DNA of 22,223 nucleotides, taken from DATATV01 sp035551355. Lineage in GTDB: Bacteria > Actinomycetota > Actinomycetes > Mycobacteriales > Pseudonocardiaceae. The stretch is taken from positions 1 through 22,223 of the forward strand of contig DASZNF010000148.1 in the NCBI GenBank assembly GCA_035551355.1, given 5' to 3'. The notes under the pieces are model-generated. The model did not search any database. It worked only from the letters and a program-made list of their open reading frames with translations, and was not told where the DNA came from. Each line of letters opens with the position of its first letter. Within the stretch, counting starts at the first letter, position 1. A program made the translations under genes and the position numbers. Positions 7,030 to 14,050 of this stretch are shown piece after piece.

Positions 7030-9879
7030 ATGACTGGGGACACCCACACCACCGCACGGTCCGGCGCGGGCGGGGATTCACTCGTCTTCCGGCACGCCGA
7101 CCGGGTGGTGCGCCTGATCGGCGCTCTCTATCAGCGGCCGCGGTGGGGCGACCGGCCCCGCGAGCTCGACGAGACCGACGGCCGGTGGGGCCGGTTGCGG
7201 GTGCGCGCGGAGCGGCAGGGCCGGCAGGGCCTGCCCATGCTCAACCTGATCCGCCCGGCCGGTCCGCCGGGCATTCTGCGCGCGGTGGCCGGGTTGCTGG
7301 GCGAGGCCCAGCCGAACGGCGTGCGGCACGCCTACGTGAAGCCCTCCGGCGCGGGCGCGACCAGCCCGGGCGGGGCGCGGGCCGAACCGCTGGCGGTGCG
7401 GGACGTGCCGGTGATCCGGCGGCTGCTGCTGGACGCCCGGTACGAGCTGATCAACAGTCCCCGGGTGCGCGGCAGCCAGCCGAAATTCCCACTGTTCTCG
7501 CTCGTGGTGTTCCTGATGAACAATCGGCGGAAATCCGAGGAGCCCAATCTCGAGGTCGCGTTGTTGCGCGATCTGCAGGAACTGGGCCTGTACTGGCGGT
7601 TTCGCAACATCACCAAAGCGGTGAACAAGGAGATCGGCGAGGACACGCTGCGCTGGAAACTCCTGGTGGTGCTGGTCCAGGCGGTGACCTGGTTGCTGTT
7701 CCGGGCCTCGGTGACCGGCCGGATTCCGTTGCTGTCCGGGCGATACCGGTGGTTTCTGCGGCAGCCGCACCTGGCTCCGGAGATGTCCGGCACGTTCACC
7801 CGGTTCGCCACCCGGCTCACCGACGGGGAATGGCAGAAGGAAGCCCCGGAATACGTCGCCCGGCTGCTGGTGAACACATTTCTTGAGGATCTGCGACGGT
7901 CCTACCGGCTGCGGCCGTGGCAGATTTTTCGCAGGCGCCGGATGACCTATCCGGTGTTGTTGCTCGACGACATCACCATGACCAACGGCGGTTATTCGCT
8001 GTTGCGGCTGATCAACGACGTGCGCAACCAGGTCGGCGCGTTCGACCCGCTGCTGGTGGTCTCCTCCAGCCCGGCCGCCCCGCCCAGCGGCGCGACCGAC
8101 ATCACCGAGCGCGGCGGCTACACCACCAGCAACGCCTACATCGGCTATCGGGTGTGGCAGAACGAACTGCTGCGCGACCGGCGGGCCCGCAGGCCGACCA
8201 CCTGGTACCTGCCGTTGTGGGTGCCCGGCACGCCCAGCGACAGCGAGAAGGACGAGGTGCGGCAGCGGCTGGAGTCCTTCCAGCGCTACGTGGTGGACCG
8301 GCGCGACTCGCGGCCAGCGTTGCTGGCCAGCCGGTGGCTGCGGCTGGGCACGGTGGTCGTGGTGCTGGCCGGGCTGATCGCCGGCACGCTGACCTGGCGC
8401 AACGCCCACTGCAACGCCTGGGATTTCGACCTGCACAACACCGGAACCGAGTGCATCGGCGTGTCCGACGGGTCCTACGACCTGTTCCAGCCCTCCGATC
8501 CGACCATCCGCGCGGTGGAACAGACGGTCTACCAACAGAATCAGCAGGCCGCGACCGAGCACGAACAGAACTCGCAGCGCCCCTACATCACGCTGGTCGA
8601 CGTGCAGGCGGTCACCTCGTCCAACGGCACCGCCGACGGGCTGACCGCCGAGCGCGAGTCGCTGGAGGGGGTCGCGGTGGCGCAGTGGCGGCAGCTGAGC
8701 AAGTCCGGCACGTCGGATCCGATCGTGCGGGTGCTGGTGGGCAACGCGGGCCGCAACATGTTGCAAGGCACGGCGGTGGCGCAACAGCTCAGCGCCATGG
8801 CGGCCAAGGATTCCAGCCTGGTCGGCGTGGTCGGCCTCGACATGAGCAGCCAGCCGACGGTGAACACCATCAACGCGCTGGCCGAGGCCGGGCTGCCGAT
8901 GGTGGCGGCCACGCTGACGGCGGATGATCTGGCCACCAGCAATCCGATGTACTTCCAGGTGGCGCCGCAGGACATCCGGGAGGCCGCGGTGGCCGCCGCG
9001 TTCGCCGACCAGCAGCAGCGCCAGCAGCCGGGTACGGCCCGCACGGTGCGGGTCTACTACTCCGACGACGCCTCGGACACCTACTCGAACAACCTGCGCG
9101 ACGATGTGCTGAAAGCCTTCCAAGCCAAGGGTTTCGCCACCTCGGCGGTGGCGTTCACGCCCAGCGGGTTCGCCGGCGGGCCGACCGCGCACCAGGCCGA
9201 CGGGGACCCGCTGGCCGGCAACGCGCACGCGGCCGGGCAGGACACCTGCTCGCAGAGCGGCTACGTCTACTTCACCGGGCGCGGCGTGCCGGACTACGGC
9301 GATTTCCTCGACGGGGCAACGCAATGCGAGTCGCACGCGGTGTTCATCGGCGGCGACGACGTGAGCCGGTATGTGGCCAACTCCGCGCTGCGCGAACAGT
9401 ATCGCGGCCTGCCCTACTACTACATGTCGCTGGATCCCGCGCCCACCAACGGAATGCAGGGCCCGGAGCGGGACTTCTACGCCGATCTGGGCGGCCTGTT
9501 CGGGTTCGAGCGCAACCAGCAGCAGAGCCGGTCGCTGGACGGGCACGCCGCGCTGTCCTACGACTCGGCGCTGGTGATGATCACCGCCACGGAGTATCTG
9601 CGGCAGGGCAACACCAATCTGCCGGTGTCCGCGGGCAACGTGTGGCGGGAGATCACCGACATCCACACCCCGCACACGGATGCTCAGGGGGACAACAATT
9701 TCATCGAGGGCGTCACCGGCGCGATCGACTATGGCGGGGACATCACCCGGCACGTGCCGATGGACAAAACCATGGCGGTGCTACAGGTGAGCAACGGCGA
9801 GGTGCAGCCGAACCTGGTCGGGTTCTGCGGCGACGACACCGGCGAGCGCCAATCCCCCTGGTGCCCCTCGGGTTCGTGA
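7030..9879 (+). CDS. Membrane-anchored type 1 periplasmic-binding-like protein with degenerate NTPase half
   Basis: This is a 949-residue protein. The N-terminal part (about 1-430) is cytoplasmic and looks like a P-loop NTPase that has lost its Walker A: LPMLNLIRPAGPPGILRAV (69-87) sits where a GxxGxGKS loop is expected, with no Lys or Ser. A Walker B-like YPVLLLDD (307-314) and a sensor-like DPLLVVSSS (339-347) remain. A hydrophobic stretch at about 211-225 might touch the membrane. The clear transmembrane helix is at about 439-456 (LGTVVVVLAGLIAGTLTW). The rest (about 515-930) resembles Leu/Ile/Val-type substrate-binding proteins: GVAVAQWRQL, LVGVVGLDMSSQPTVNTIN, AGLPMVAATLT and MYFQVAPQD. 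No ABC permease or ATPase is adjacent, so it is more likely a transmembrane sensor than a transporter component. The ATG at 7030 is preceded only by a weak GGTGG. A TATGAC at 7013-7018 may be its -10. Confidence 0.83.
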   Translation: MTGDTHTTARSGAGGDSLVFRHADRVVRLIGALYQRPRWGDRPRELDETDGRWGRLRVRAERQGRQGLPMLNLIRPAGPPGILRAVAGLLGEAQPNGVRHAYVKPSGAGATSPGGARAEPLAVRDVPVIRRLLLDARYELINSPRVRGSQPKFPLFSLVVFLMNNRRKSEEPNLEVALLRDLQELGLYWRFRNITKAVNKEIGEDTLRWKLLVVLVQAVTWLLFRASVTGRIPLLSGRYRWFLRQPHLAPEMSGTFTRFATRLTDGEWQKEAPEYVARLLVNTFLEDLRRSYRLRPWQIFRRRRMTYPVLLLDDITMTNGGYSLLRLINDVRNQVGAFDPLLVVSSSPAAPPSGATDITERGGYTTSNAYIGYRVWQNELLRDRRARRPTTWYLPLWVPGTPSDSEKDEVRQRLESFQRYVVDRRDSRPALLASRWLRLGTVVVVLAGLIAGTLTWRNAHCNAWDFDLHNTGTECIGVSDGSYDLFQPSDPTIRAVEQTVYQQNQQAATEHEQNSQRPYITLVDVQAVTSSNGTADGLTAERESLEGVAVAQWRQLSKSGTSDPIVRVLVGNAGRNMLQGTAVAQQLSAMAAKDSSLVGVVGLDMSSQPTVNTINALAEAGLPMVAATLTADDLATSNPMYFQVAPQDIREAAVAAAFADQQQRQQPGTARTVRVYYSDDASDTYSNNLRDDVLKAFQAKGFATSAVAFTPSGFAGGPTAHQADGDPLAGNAHAAGQDTCSQSGYVYFTGRGVPDYGDFLDGATQCESHAVFIGGDDVSRYVANSALREQYRGLPYYYMSLDPAPTNGMQGPERDFYADLGGLFGFERNQQQSRSLDGHAALSYDSALVMITATEYLRQGNTNLPVSAGNVWREITDIHTPHTDAQGDNNFIEGVTGAIDYGGDITRHVPMDKTMAVLQVSNGEVQPNLVGFCGDDTGERQSPWCPSGS

Positions 9880-9949
9880 CGCGCCGGACCAGATCCCCTG
9901 GACGCCAACCTCTAAGCCGGTCCCCTCGGAGCACCGGGCCGAGCCGGGT

Positions 9950-10579
9950 TCAGTCGTTGCGCGCGTAGTCCTTGATGCCGCCGGCCAGCAGGTCGAACAC
10001 CCGGTACGCGTCCGGTTCGACCGCGTTGGCCGCCTGTGCCGGGGTGCAGCCCTCGGCCAGCAGCCGCTGCACCTCGCGGAACAGCATGTGGTGCGCGCCC
10101 AGCAGGCTCTGCGCCACCACCAGCCCGACCGGGTCGGTGGCCGGACTGCCGGTCACCTTGGCCAGTTCGGCGGCCACGATGCGCACGCTCTGGTGGTGCA
10201 TCTCCCGCGCCCGCCGTTGCAGGGCGGGGCTGGAGTTGATCAGGTCGCCGACGCTGCCCCGCTGGAACAGGTGTGGCTGCGTGCGCAGGTGGTCCAGGTA
10301 GCGCAGCATCCGGTCCCGGAACGCCTCGGTCAGCGGTTGCCCGGTAGGCCGGTCGCGCACCGTGCGCAGCAGGTCCTCGTTGCGTTCCTCGGCCCGATCG
10401 AAGACCAGGTCCTCCTTGGTCGGGAAGTAGTTGAAGACCGTTTTCTTGGACACGGTGGCCGCCTCGGCCACCTCGTCGACGGTCACCGCCTCGAAGCCGC
10501 GCTCGCCGAACAGCTTGGCCGCGGTGTCCGCGATATGCTGCCGGGTCTCCATCTTCTTCCGCTCACGCAGGCCGGTCAC
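9950..10579 (-). CDS. TetR-family transcriptional regulator
   Basis: This is a repressor of about 209 residues. The GTG start at 10579 gives MTGLRERKKMETRQHI, the usual TetR opening, and lies six bases after a TATGCT -10 box. An upstream TTG at 10609 would add ten unlikely residues. The helix-turn-helix spans about residues 12-58: IADTAAKLFGERGF, VTVDEVAEAATVSKKTVFNYFPTKEDLV. The variable C-terminal half (about 75-205) is the ligand-binding domain and its ligand cannot be predicted. It is divergent from a DrrA/DrrB-type exporter, a common arrangement in which TetR represses the exporter until a drug-like ligand binds. A perfect palindrome over the exporter -10 box is a good operator candidate. 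Confidence 0.92.
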   Translation of the reverse strand: MTGLRERKKMETRQHIADTAAKLFGERGFEAVTVDEVAEAATVSKKTVFNYFPTKEDLVFDRAEERNEDLLRTVRDRPTGQPLTEAFRDRMLRYLDHLRTQPHLFQRGSVGDLINSSPALQRRAREMHHQSVRIVAAELAKVTGSPATDPVGLVVAQSLLGAHHMLFREVQRLLAEGCTPAQAANAVEPDAYRVFDLLAGGIKDYARND

Positions 10580-10585
10580 GGGTTG

Positions 10586-10591
10586 AGCATA
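10586..10591 (-). promoter_or_regulatory. Leaderless -10 box of the tetR gene
   Basis: TATGCT on the minus strand (10591-10586) lies six bases before the GTG at 10579, implying a leaderless transcript. It faces the exporter promoter; the exporter -35 begins only six bases away, so the two promoters probably interfere and can be controlled by one bound repressor. Confidence 0.45.
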
Positions 10592-10596
10592 AGCGG

Positions 10597-10624
10597 TTGA
10601 CAACACCAAGACTACTTTTACACT
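10597..10624 (+). promoter_or_regulatory. Leaderless promoter of the exporter operon
   Basis: A perfect -35 TTGACA (10597-10602) is followed after 16 bases by -10 TACACT (10619-10624). Six bases later comes the ATG at 10631, so transcription should start at or next to the start codon. No ribosome-binding site is present, consistent with a leaderless message. Confidence 0.75.
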
Positions 10625-10631
10625 CGGTGTA
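10619..10631. promoter_or_regulatory. Candidate TetR operator palindrome
   Basis: TACACTCGGTGTA is a perfect palindrome (5-bp arms, 3-bp centre) covering the -10 box and the predicted transcription start of the exporter operon. A further half-like element ACACCAAG at 10603-10610 matches the inverted CTCGGTGT (10623-10630) at 7 of 8 positions, giving a second, wider dyad inside the promoter. Binding by the divergent TetR protein is inferred. Confidence 0.6.
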
Positions 10632-11623
10632 TGAAATTAGCGGAGACACCCGCGATCCAGGTCAGTGGCCTGGTCAAACGCTACGGTGAGATCGAGGCGG
10701 TGCGCGGGATCGATCTCACCGTGCCCACTGGGGAGACCTTCGGCTTCCTCGGCCCCAACGGGGCGGGCAAGTCGACCACCATCAACATGCTGTGCACCCT
10801 GATCCGCCCCACCGCAGGCGAAGCCCTGGTCGCCGGACACGACGTGGTCCGCCGGCGCGACGAGGTGCGGCGCAACATCGGCCTGGTCTTCCAGGACAGC
10901 ACCCTGGACGGCTATCTCACCGCCGAACGCAACCTGCGCCTGCACGCCGAGCTCTACGGAGTGCCGCGCAGCGTGCTGGACGACCGGCTCAAGCAGGTGC
11001 TGGACATGGTCGGCCTGTGGGATCGCCGCGGCAGCAAGGTGAGCACCTTCTCCGGCGGCATGAAGCGCAGGCTGGAGATCGCCCGCGGCCTGCTGCACTC
11101 GCCCCGGGTGCTGTTCCTGGACGAGCCGACCGTCGGGCTGGACCCGCAGACCCGCAGCTCGATCTGGTCCTACATCAGGGAACTGAAGCAGGCCGAGGAC
11201 ATCACGATCTTCCTCACCACGCACTACATGGACGAGGCCGAGTACTGCGACCGGATCGCCATCATGGACTCCGGCCGGATCATCGCGCTGGACACGCCGT
11301 CGGCACTGAAGGCCAGTGTGGGCAAGGACCGGGTGAGCATCGGCACCGACGACAACACGGCCGCGATCACCGCTCTGCGGGACACCTTCGGCCTGGCCGC
11401 GAATCTGGTCGAGGGCCAGGTGAGCGTGTCGGTGGAGAACGGGGAACAGTTCGTGCCCAAGTTGTTCGCCGATCTGGGCCTGCCCATCCGCTCGGTCAGC
11501 GTGGCCCGGCCGTCGCTGGACGACGTGTTCATGTCCTACACCGGATCGACCATCCGGGACGCCGAACTGTCCGGTACGGACAAACTCCGCAACAACCCGA
11601 TGATCCGCGCCAGGAGGCGATGA
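10631..11623 (+). CDS. DrrA-type ABC exporter ATP-binding protein
   Basis: This is a 330-residue ABC ATPase with all motifs: Walker A GPNGAGKST (41-49), Q-loop FQDS (87-90), signature FSGGM (140-144), Walker B VLFLDEP (160-166) and H-loop TTH (196-198). The extended C-terminal region with SLDDVFMSYTG is typical of daunorubicin-resistance (DrrA) and related drug or lipid exporters. It would power the ABC-2 permease encoded next, from which it is separated by one base. Transcription is predicted to be leaderless and controlled by the divergent TetR regulator. The exported compound cannot be read from the sequence. Confidence 0.94.
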   Translation: MKLAETPAIQVSGLVKRYGEIEAVRGIDLTVPTGETFGFLGPNGAGKSTTINMLCTLIRPTAGEALVAGHDVVRRRDEVRRNIGLVFQDSTLDGYLTAERNLRLHAELYGVPRSVLDDRLKQVLDMVGLWDRRGSKVSTFSGGMKRRLEIARGLLHSPRVLFLDEPTVGLDPQTRSSIWSYIRELKQAEDITIFLTTHYMDEAEYCDRIAIMDSGRIIALDTPSALKASVGKDRVSIGTDDNTAAITALRDTFGLAANLVEGQVSVSVENGEQFVPKLFADLGLPIRSVSVARPSLDDVFMSYTGSTIRDAELSGTDKLRNNPMIRARRR

Positions 11624-11624
11624 G

Positions 11625-12491
11625 ATGAGCACGACCCACGCGGCGCCGGTGGCCGTCGTCCGGGTGCCCACCCGCGGCGCGGCCGGGGAGCTGCGCGCCG
11701 TCAAGATCGTCTGGCAGCGCGAGGTGATCCGCTTCTTCGACGACCGGATGCGGCTGATCACCTCACTGATCCAGCCGTTCGCCTTCCTTTTCGTGCTGGG
11801 CACCGGCCTGTCCAGTCTGACGTCGGCGCGCACCGACGGACTGAATCTGCGCACCTTCATGTATCCCGGCATCCTGGCCATGTCGGTGTTGTTCACCGCG
11901 ATGTTCTCGGCCGCGTCGATCGTCTGGGACCGGGAATTCGGTTTCCTGCGGGAAATGCTGGTCGCCCCGGTGCGCCGCGCGTCGATCGTGATCGGCAAGT
12001 GCCTCGGCGGCGCGACGGTCGCGGCGTTGCAGGGCGTGGTGGTGATCGCGGTGGCCGGTCTGGTCGGCGTGCCCTACGACCCGTTGCTGATTCTGGCCGT
12101 GCTCGGCCTGCAACTGCTGCTTGCCTTCTCGCTGACCGCATTCGGCCTGATGGTGGCGGTGCGGATCACCCAGATGCAGACGTTCATGGCGCTCACCCAG
12201 TTGCTGGTGATGCCGCTGTTCTTCATTTCCGGCGCCATTTTCCCGGTGTCCGGGCTGCCCACCTGGCTGGCCGTGCTCAACCGGATCGACCCGTTGACCT
12301 ATGCGGTGGACCCGATGCGCCACGTGGTGTTCGCTCATCTGACCATCAGCGACAAGGTCCGCCAGGCGCTGGATCCCGGGGTGTTCTGGGGCAGCTGGCA
12401 CGTGCCGCCGGTGTTCGAGGCGGTCATCGTGCTGGCTCTTGGCCTGGCATTGCTCGGTGTGGCGATCGTGGAATTCAGCCGCTCGGAGTAG
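11625..12491 (+). CDS. DrrB-type ABC-2 exporter permease
   Basis: This is a 288-residue inner-membrane protein with about six hydrophobic segments, including LITSLIQPFAFLFVLGTGL, MSVLFTAMFSAASIVWDREFG, GVVVIAVAGLVGVPYDPL, LTQLLVMPLFFISGAIFPVS and a final EAVIVLALGLALLGVAI. The segment FGFLREMLVAPVRR is the coupling-helix region usual in ABC-2 permeases. The ATG at 11625 has a strong AGGAGG (11612-11617) at seven bases, which contrasts with the leaderless first gene. It forms the exporter with the preceding ATPase. Confidence 0.93.
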   Translation: MSTTHAAPVAVVRVPTRGAAGELRAVKIVWQREVIRFFDDRMRLITSLIQPFAFLFVLGTGLSSLTSARTDGLNLRTFMYPGILAMSVLFTAMFSAASIVWDREFGFLREMLVAPVRRASIVIGKCLGGATVAALQGVVVIAVAGLVGVPYDPLLILAVLGLQLLLAFSLTAFGLMVAVRITQMQTFMALTQLLVMPLFFISGAIFPVSGLPTWLAVLNRIDPLTYAVDPMRHVVFAHLTISDKVRQALDPGVFWGSWHVPPVFEAVIVLALGLALLGVAIVEFSRSE

Positions 12492-12497
12492 TTCTGT

Positions 12498-12603
12498 GAA
12501 AAACGCGGTCGTTGACAGCGGATCAAAATGCGAATTGATTCGAAGGAAAAGGTTTACCTTTGGAAATTCGCCCACCGGTCCGCGGTCAACGGCCGCGTTT
12601 TTC
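12498..12603. repeat. 106-bp long inverted-repeat element / possible bidirectional terminator
   Basis: The segments 12498-12524 and 12577-12603 are inverted copies: of 27 positions, 24 pair exactly, two form G:T pairs and one mismatches. The left end starts GAAAAACGCGG and the right end finishes CCGCGTTTTTC. On the same axis a 7-bp stem (GCGAATT 12530-12536 with AATTCGC 12565-12571) continues the structure, and AAAGGT/ACCTTT (12548-12561) forms an apex. The centre is clearly A/T-richer than its surroundings. It begins seven bases after the permease stop. The A5-stem-T5 layout could terminate transcription in both directions; alternatively it is a MITE-like insertion. No target-site duplication is visible. 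Confidence 0.85.
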
Positions 12604-12625
12604 CGGGTGCGCGCCGGGCACGTCC

Positions 12626-12733
12626 ACCGACCACGGCAAGGTCTACAGATCGGCCAGCGGTGACGACCACAACGCCATCGACCCGAGCCTGACCGTGCAC
12701 ACCTCGGGGAAGTGGTGGCTGGTGTTCGGTACG
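12626..12733 (+). pseudogene. Remnant of a GH43 arabinanase gene
   Basis: About 36 codons read TDHGKVYRS, then GDDHNAIDPSLTV, then SGKWWLVFG. This closely matches the conserved core of family 43 endo-arabinanases (TDHG...NAIDP...W-FGS), which cleave alpha-1,5-arabinan outside the cell. The similarity stops abruptly at FG, just where a 16-bp palindrome begins, and fades upstream towards the end of the 106-bp inverted-repeat element. No signal peptide, catalytic framework or remaining domain is present, so it is a relic, not a gene. The assignment is by motif recognition. Confidence 0.6.
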
Positions 12734-12760
12734 GCTGGCCGTACGCGTGCTGAACCGAAC
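12724..12760. repeat. Nested hairpin downstream of the GH43 remnant
   Basis: GTACGGC (12729-12735) and GCCGTAC (12738-12744) form a perfect 16-bp palindrome. Just outside, GTTCGGT (12724-12730) is inverted as ACCGAAC (12754-12760). The structure coincides with the point where GH43 similarity ends. Confidence 0.7.
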
Positions 12761-12780
12761 CAGACATATCGGGAAACGAA

Positions 12781-12828
12781 CCGGTACCGGCCCGACCGAA
12801 CGGAAGTGGTAGAGGAAATTTTCCGTTC
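12781..12828. repeat. Palindrome and inverted repeat in the non-coding gap
   Basis: CCGGTACCGG (12781-12790) is a perfect 10-bp palindrome. It is followed by GAACGGAA (12798-12805) inverted as TTCCGTTC (12821-12828) around a 15-nt loop. No reading frame here resembles a known protein. Function is unknown; operator sites or further relic structure are possible. Confidence 0.5.
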
Positions 12829-12902
12829 CGGTGCACCAAGATCACGTTCTATCTGGCACACTGTCGATACGGAGCCGAGCAGCTACGCTTGGTTCCGCGC
12901 GA

Positions 12903-12975
12903 AGCCCCCGGCTGATCCCCCAACAGCCGGGTGATGGAGCCCCCGGCTGACCTCCCCCAAGCGGCCGGGGGCTCC
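12903..12975. terminator. GC-rich hairpin upstream of the DUF2293 operon
   Basis: GGAGCCCCCGGC (12936-12947) is perfectly inverted as GCCGGGGGCTCC (12964-12975), a 12-bp stem with a 16-nt loop. The left arm core AGCCCCCGGCTGA also occurs as a direct repeat at 12903-12915. There is no T-tract, as is usual for actinobacterial hairpin terminators. It ends five bases before the -10 box of the next operon, so it would insulate that operon from upstream reading or act as a regulatory structure. Confidence 0.55.
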
Positions 12976-12979
12976 CCCT

Positions 12980-12985
12980 TATCCT
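12980..12985 (+). promoter_or_regulatory. Leaderless -10 box of the DUF2293-SNF2-SWIM operon
   Basis: TATCCT is followed by six bases and the GTG at 12992, the same spacing as at three other genes here. No ribosome-binding site precedes the GTG. The -35 region would fall inside the GC-rich hairpin and shows no good match. Confidence 0.45.
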
Positions 12986-12991
12986 CAACGT

Positions 12992-14050
12992 GTGACGGCC
13001 CCGCAGAGCAAACTGGCCAAACGCGTGGCGGCCGCCGCCGAAGCCGAACTCGCCGCGGCCCACGTGGTCGCCCCGGTCGACGTGCTGGTCCGGCTGGGCT
13101 GGCTGCCGCCGGGCGTGCCGCAGGCCTGGCGCCAGGGCCGGCTGCCGCGGCTGACCGACCAGGCCGCGGTGCCACTGGAGAAGCTGATCACCGCGGTGGA
13201 CGAGTTGCGGGCCTGGGCGCAGAGCCGGGATCTGCAGGCCAGCGAAACCCAGTACCTGTCCGGCGGCCTCGACCACCGGCCGCTGCGCTTCACCGCGGAC
13301 GGCGGCGAGGCGATCGAGCGCGCGTTCCGAGTGCACTGGATTTCCCCGGACCTCTCCCCCGCCCGCCGGGAACAGCTGGTGGCCCGGCAGAACAAGGCGC
13401 CCGATCTGGTCGTGGTGCTGCCCGTGCAGGACTGGACCTGCGCCGACTGCGGGGACACCGGGGACATGCTGGTCATGGAGGCCGAGGCGCCGCACTGCCT
13501 GGCCTGCGCCGACCTGGACCACCTGGTTTTCCTGCCCTCCGGGAACGCGGCCCTGAGCCGCCGGGCCAAGCAGGCCAGCGGCCTGGCCGCGGTGGTCGTG
13601 CGGTACAACCGTTCGCGCAAGCGCTACGAGCGGCGCGGGGTGCTCATCGAGCAGGCCGCGCTGGAGTGGGCCGAGGAGCAGTGCCTCGCCGACGCCGACC
13701 TGCGGGAGCGGCGCCGGGAACGGGACCGCGACCGCCGGGAGCGCGGCGACGTCGCCTTCCAGGCCGAGCTCGCCCAGCGCATTCTCCGGCAGTTCCCGGG
13801 TTGTCCGGCCGACCGCGCGCAGGCGATCGCCGAGCACGCGGGCCGCCGGGGCAGCGGCCGGGTCGGGCGCAGCGCCGCGGCCCGGGCGTTCGACGAGGAC
13901 GCCATCCGGCTGGCCGTGCACGCATCCATCCGGCACCTGGACACCGACTACGACCAGCTGCTCATGTCCGGCGTGCCGCGCACCGAGGCCCGGGCCCGGA
14001 TCGCCGCGACCATCGAGCGGGTGGCCGCGGATTGGCGGGAGCTCGCGTGA
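12992..14050 (+). CDS. DUF2293 domain protein with zinc ribbon
   Basis: This is a 352-residue protein. A central CxxC pair at residues 150/153 (CADC) and a second at 169/172 (CLAC) form a probable zinc ribbon. After a segment RYERRGVLIEQAALEWAEEQ and a charged Arg/Glu-rich helix (about 232-252), residues about 262-350 fit DUF2293: ILRQFPGCP, IAEHAGRRGSGRVGRS, AVHASIRHLDTDYDQLL and ARARIAATIERV. The biochemical role of DUF2293 is not established. The stop overlaps the GTG of the SNF2 gene (GTGA), so the proteins are translationally coupled and probably functionally linked to nucleic-acid handling. The leaderless-type promoter supports the GTG at 12992. Confidence 0.85.
   Translation: MTAPQSKLAKRVAAAAEAELAAAHVVAPVDVLVRLGWLPPGVPQAWRQGRLPRLTDQAAVPLEKLITAVDELRAWAQSRDLQASETQYLSGGLDHRPLRFTADGGEAIERAFRVHWISPDLSPARREQLVARQNKAPDLVVVLPVQDWTCADCGDTGDMLVMEAEAPHCLACADLDHLVFLPSGNAALSRRAKQASGLAAVVVRYNRSRKRYERRGVLIEQAALEWAEEQCLADADLRERRRERDRDRRERGDVAFQAELAQRILRQFPGCPADRAQAIAEHAGRRGSGRVGRSAAARAFDEDAIRLAVHASIRHLDTDYDQLLMSGVPRTEARARIAATIERVAADWRELA

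Noticed and set aside
7078..9753. 891-codon open frame on the minus strand
   Set aside because: It is antisense to the 949-residue membrane protein; its His/Gln/Arg/Gly-rich composition is typical of a shadow frame.
9880..9949. Possible terminator between the membrane protein gene and tetR
   Set aside because: Only a 5-bp stem (CCGGT 9917-9921 with ACCGG 9933-9937) without a T-tract was found, too weak to call.
10637..11998. 453-codon minus-strand frame across the exporter genes
   Set aside because: It is antisense to intact ABC ATPase and permease genes with all motifs.
12560..12934. 124-codon open frame taken as an intact gene
   Set aside because: Only the 36-codon GH43-like core is recognisable; the rest crosses palindromes and has no protein-like character.
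12931..14046. Upstream extension of the SNF2 frame to an ATG at 12931
   Set aside because: This part shadows the DUF2293 gene and is low-complexity; the GTG at 14047 overlapping the previous stop is the sensible start.
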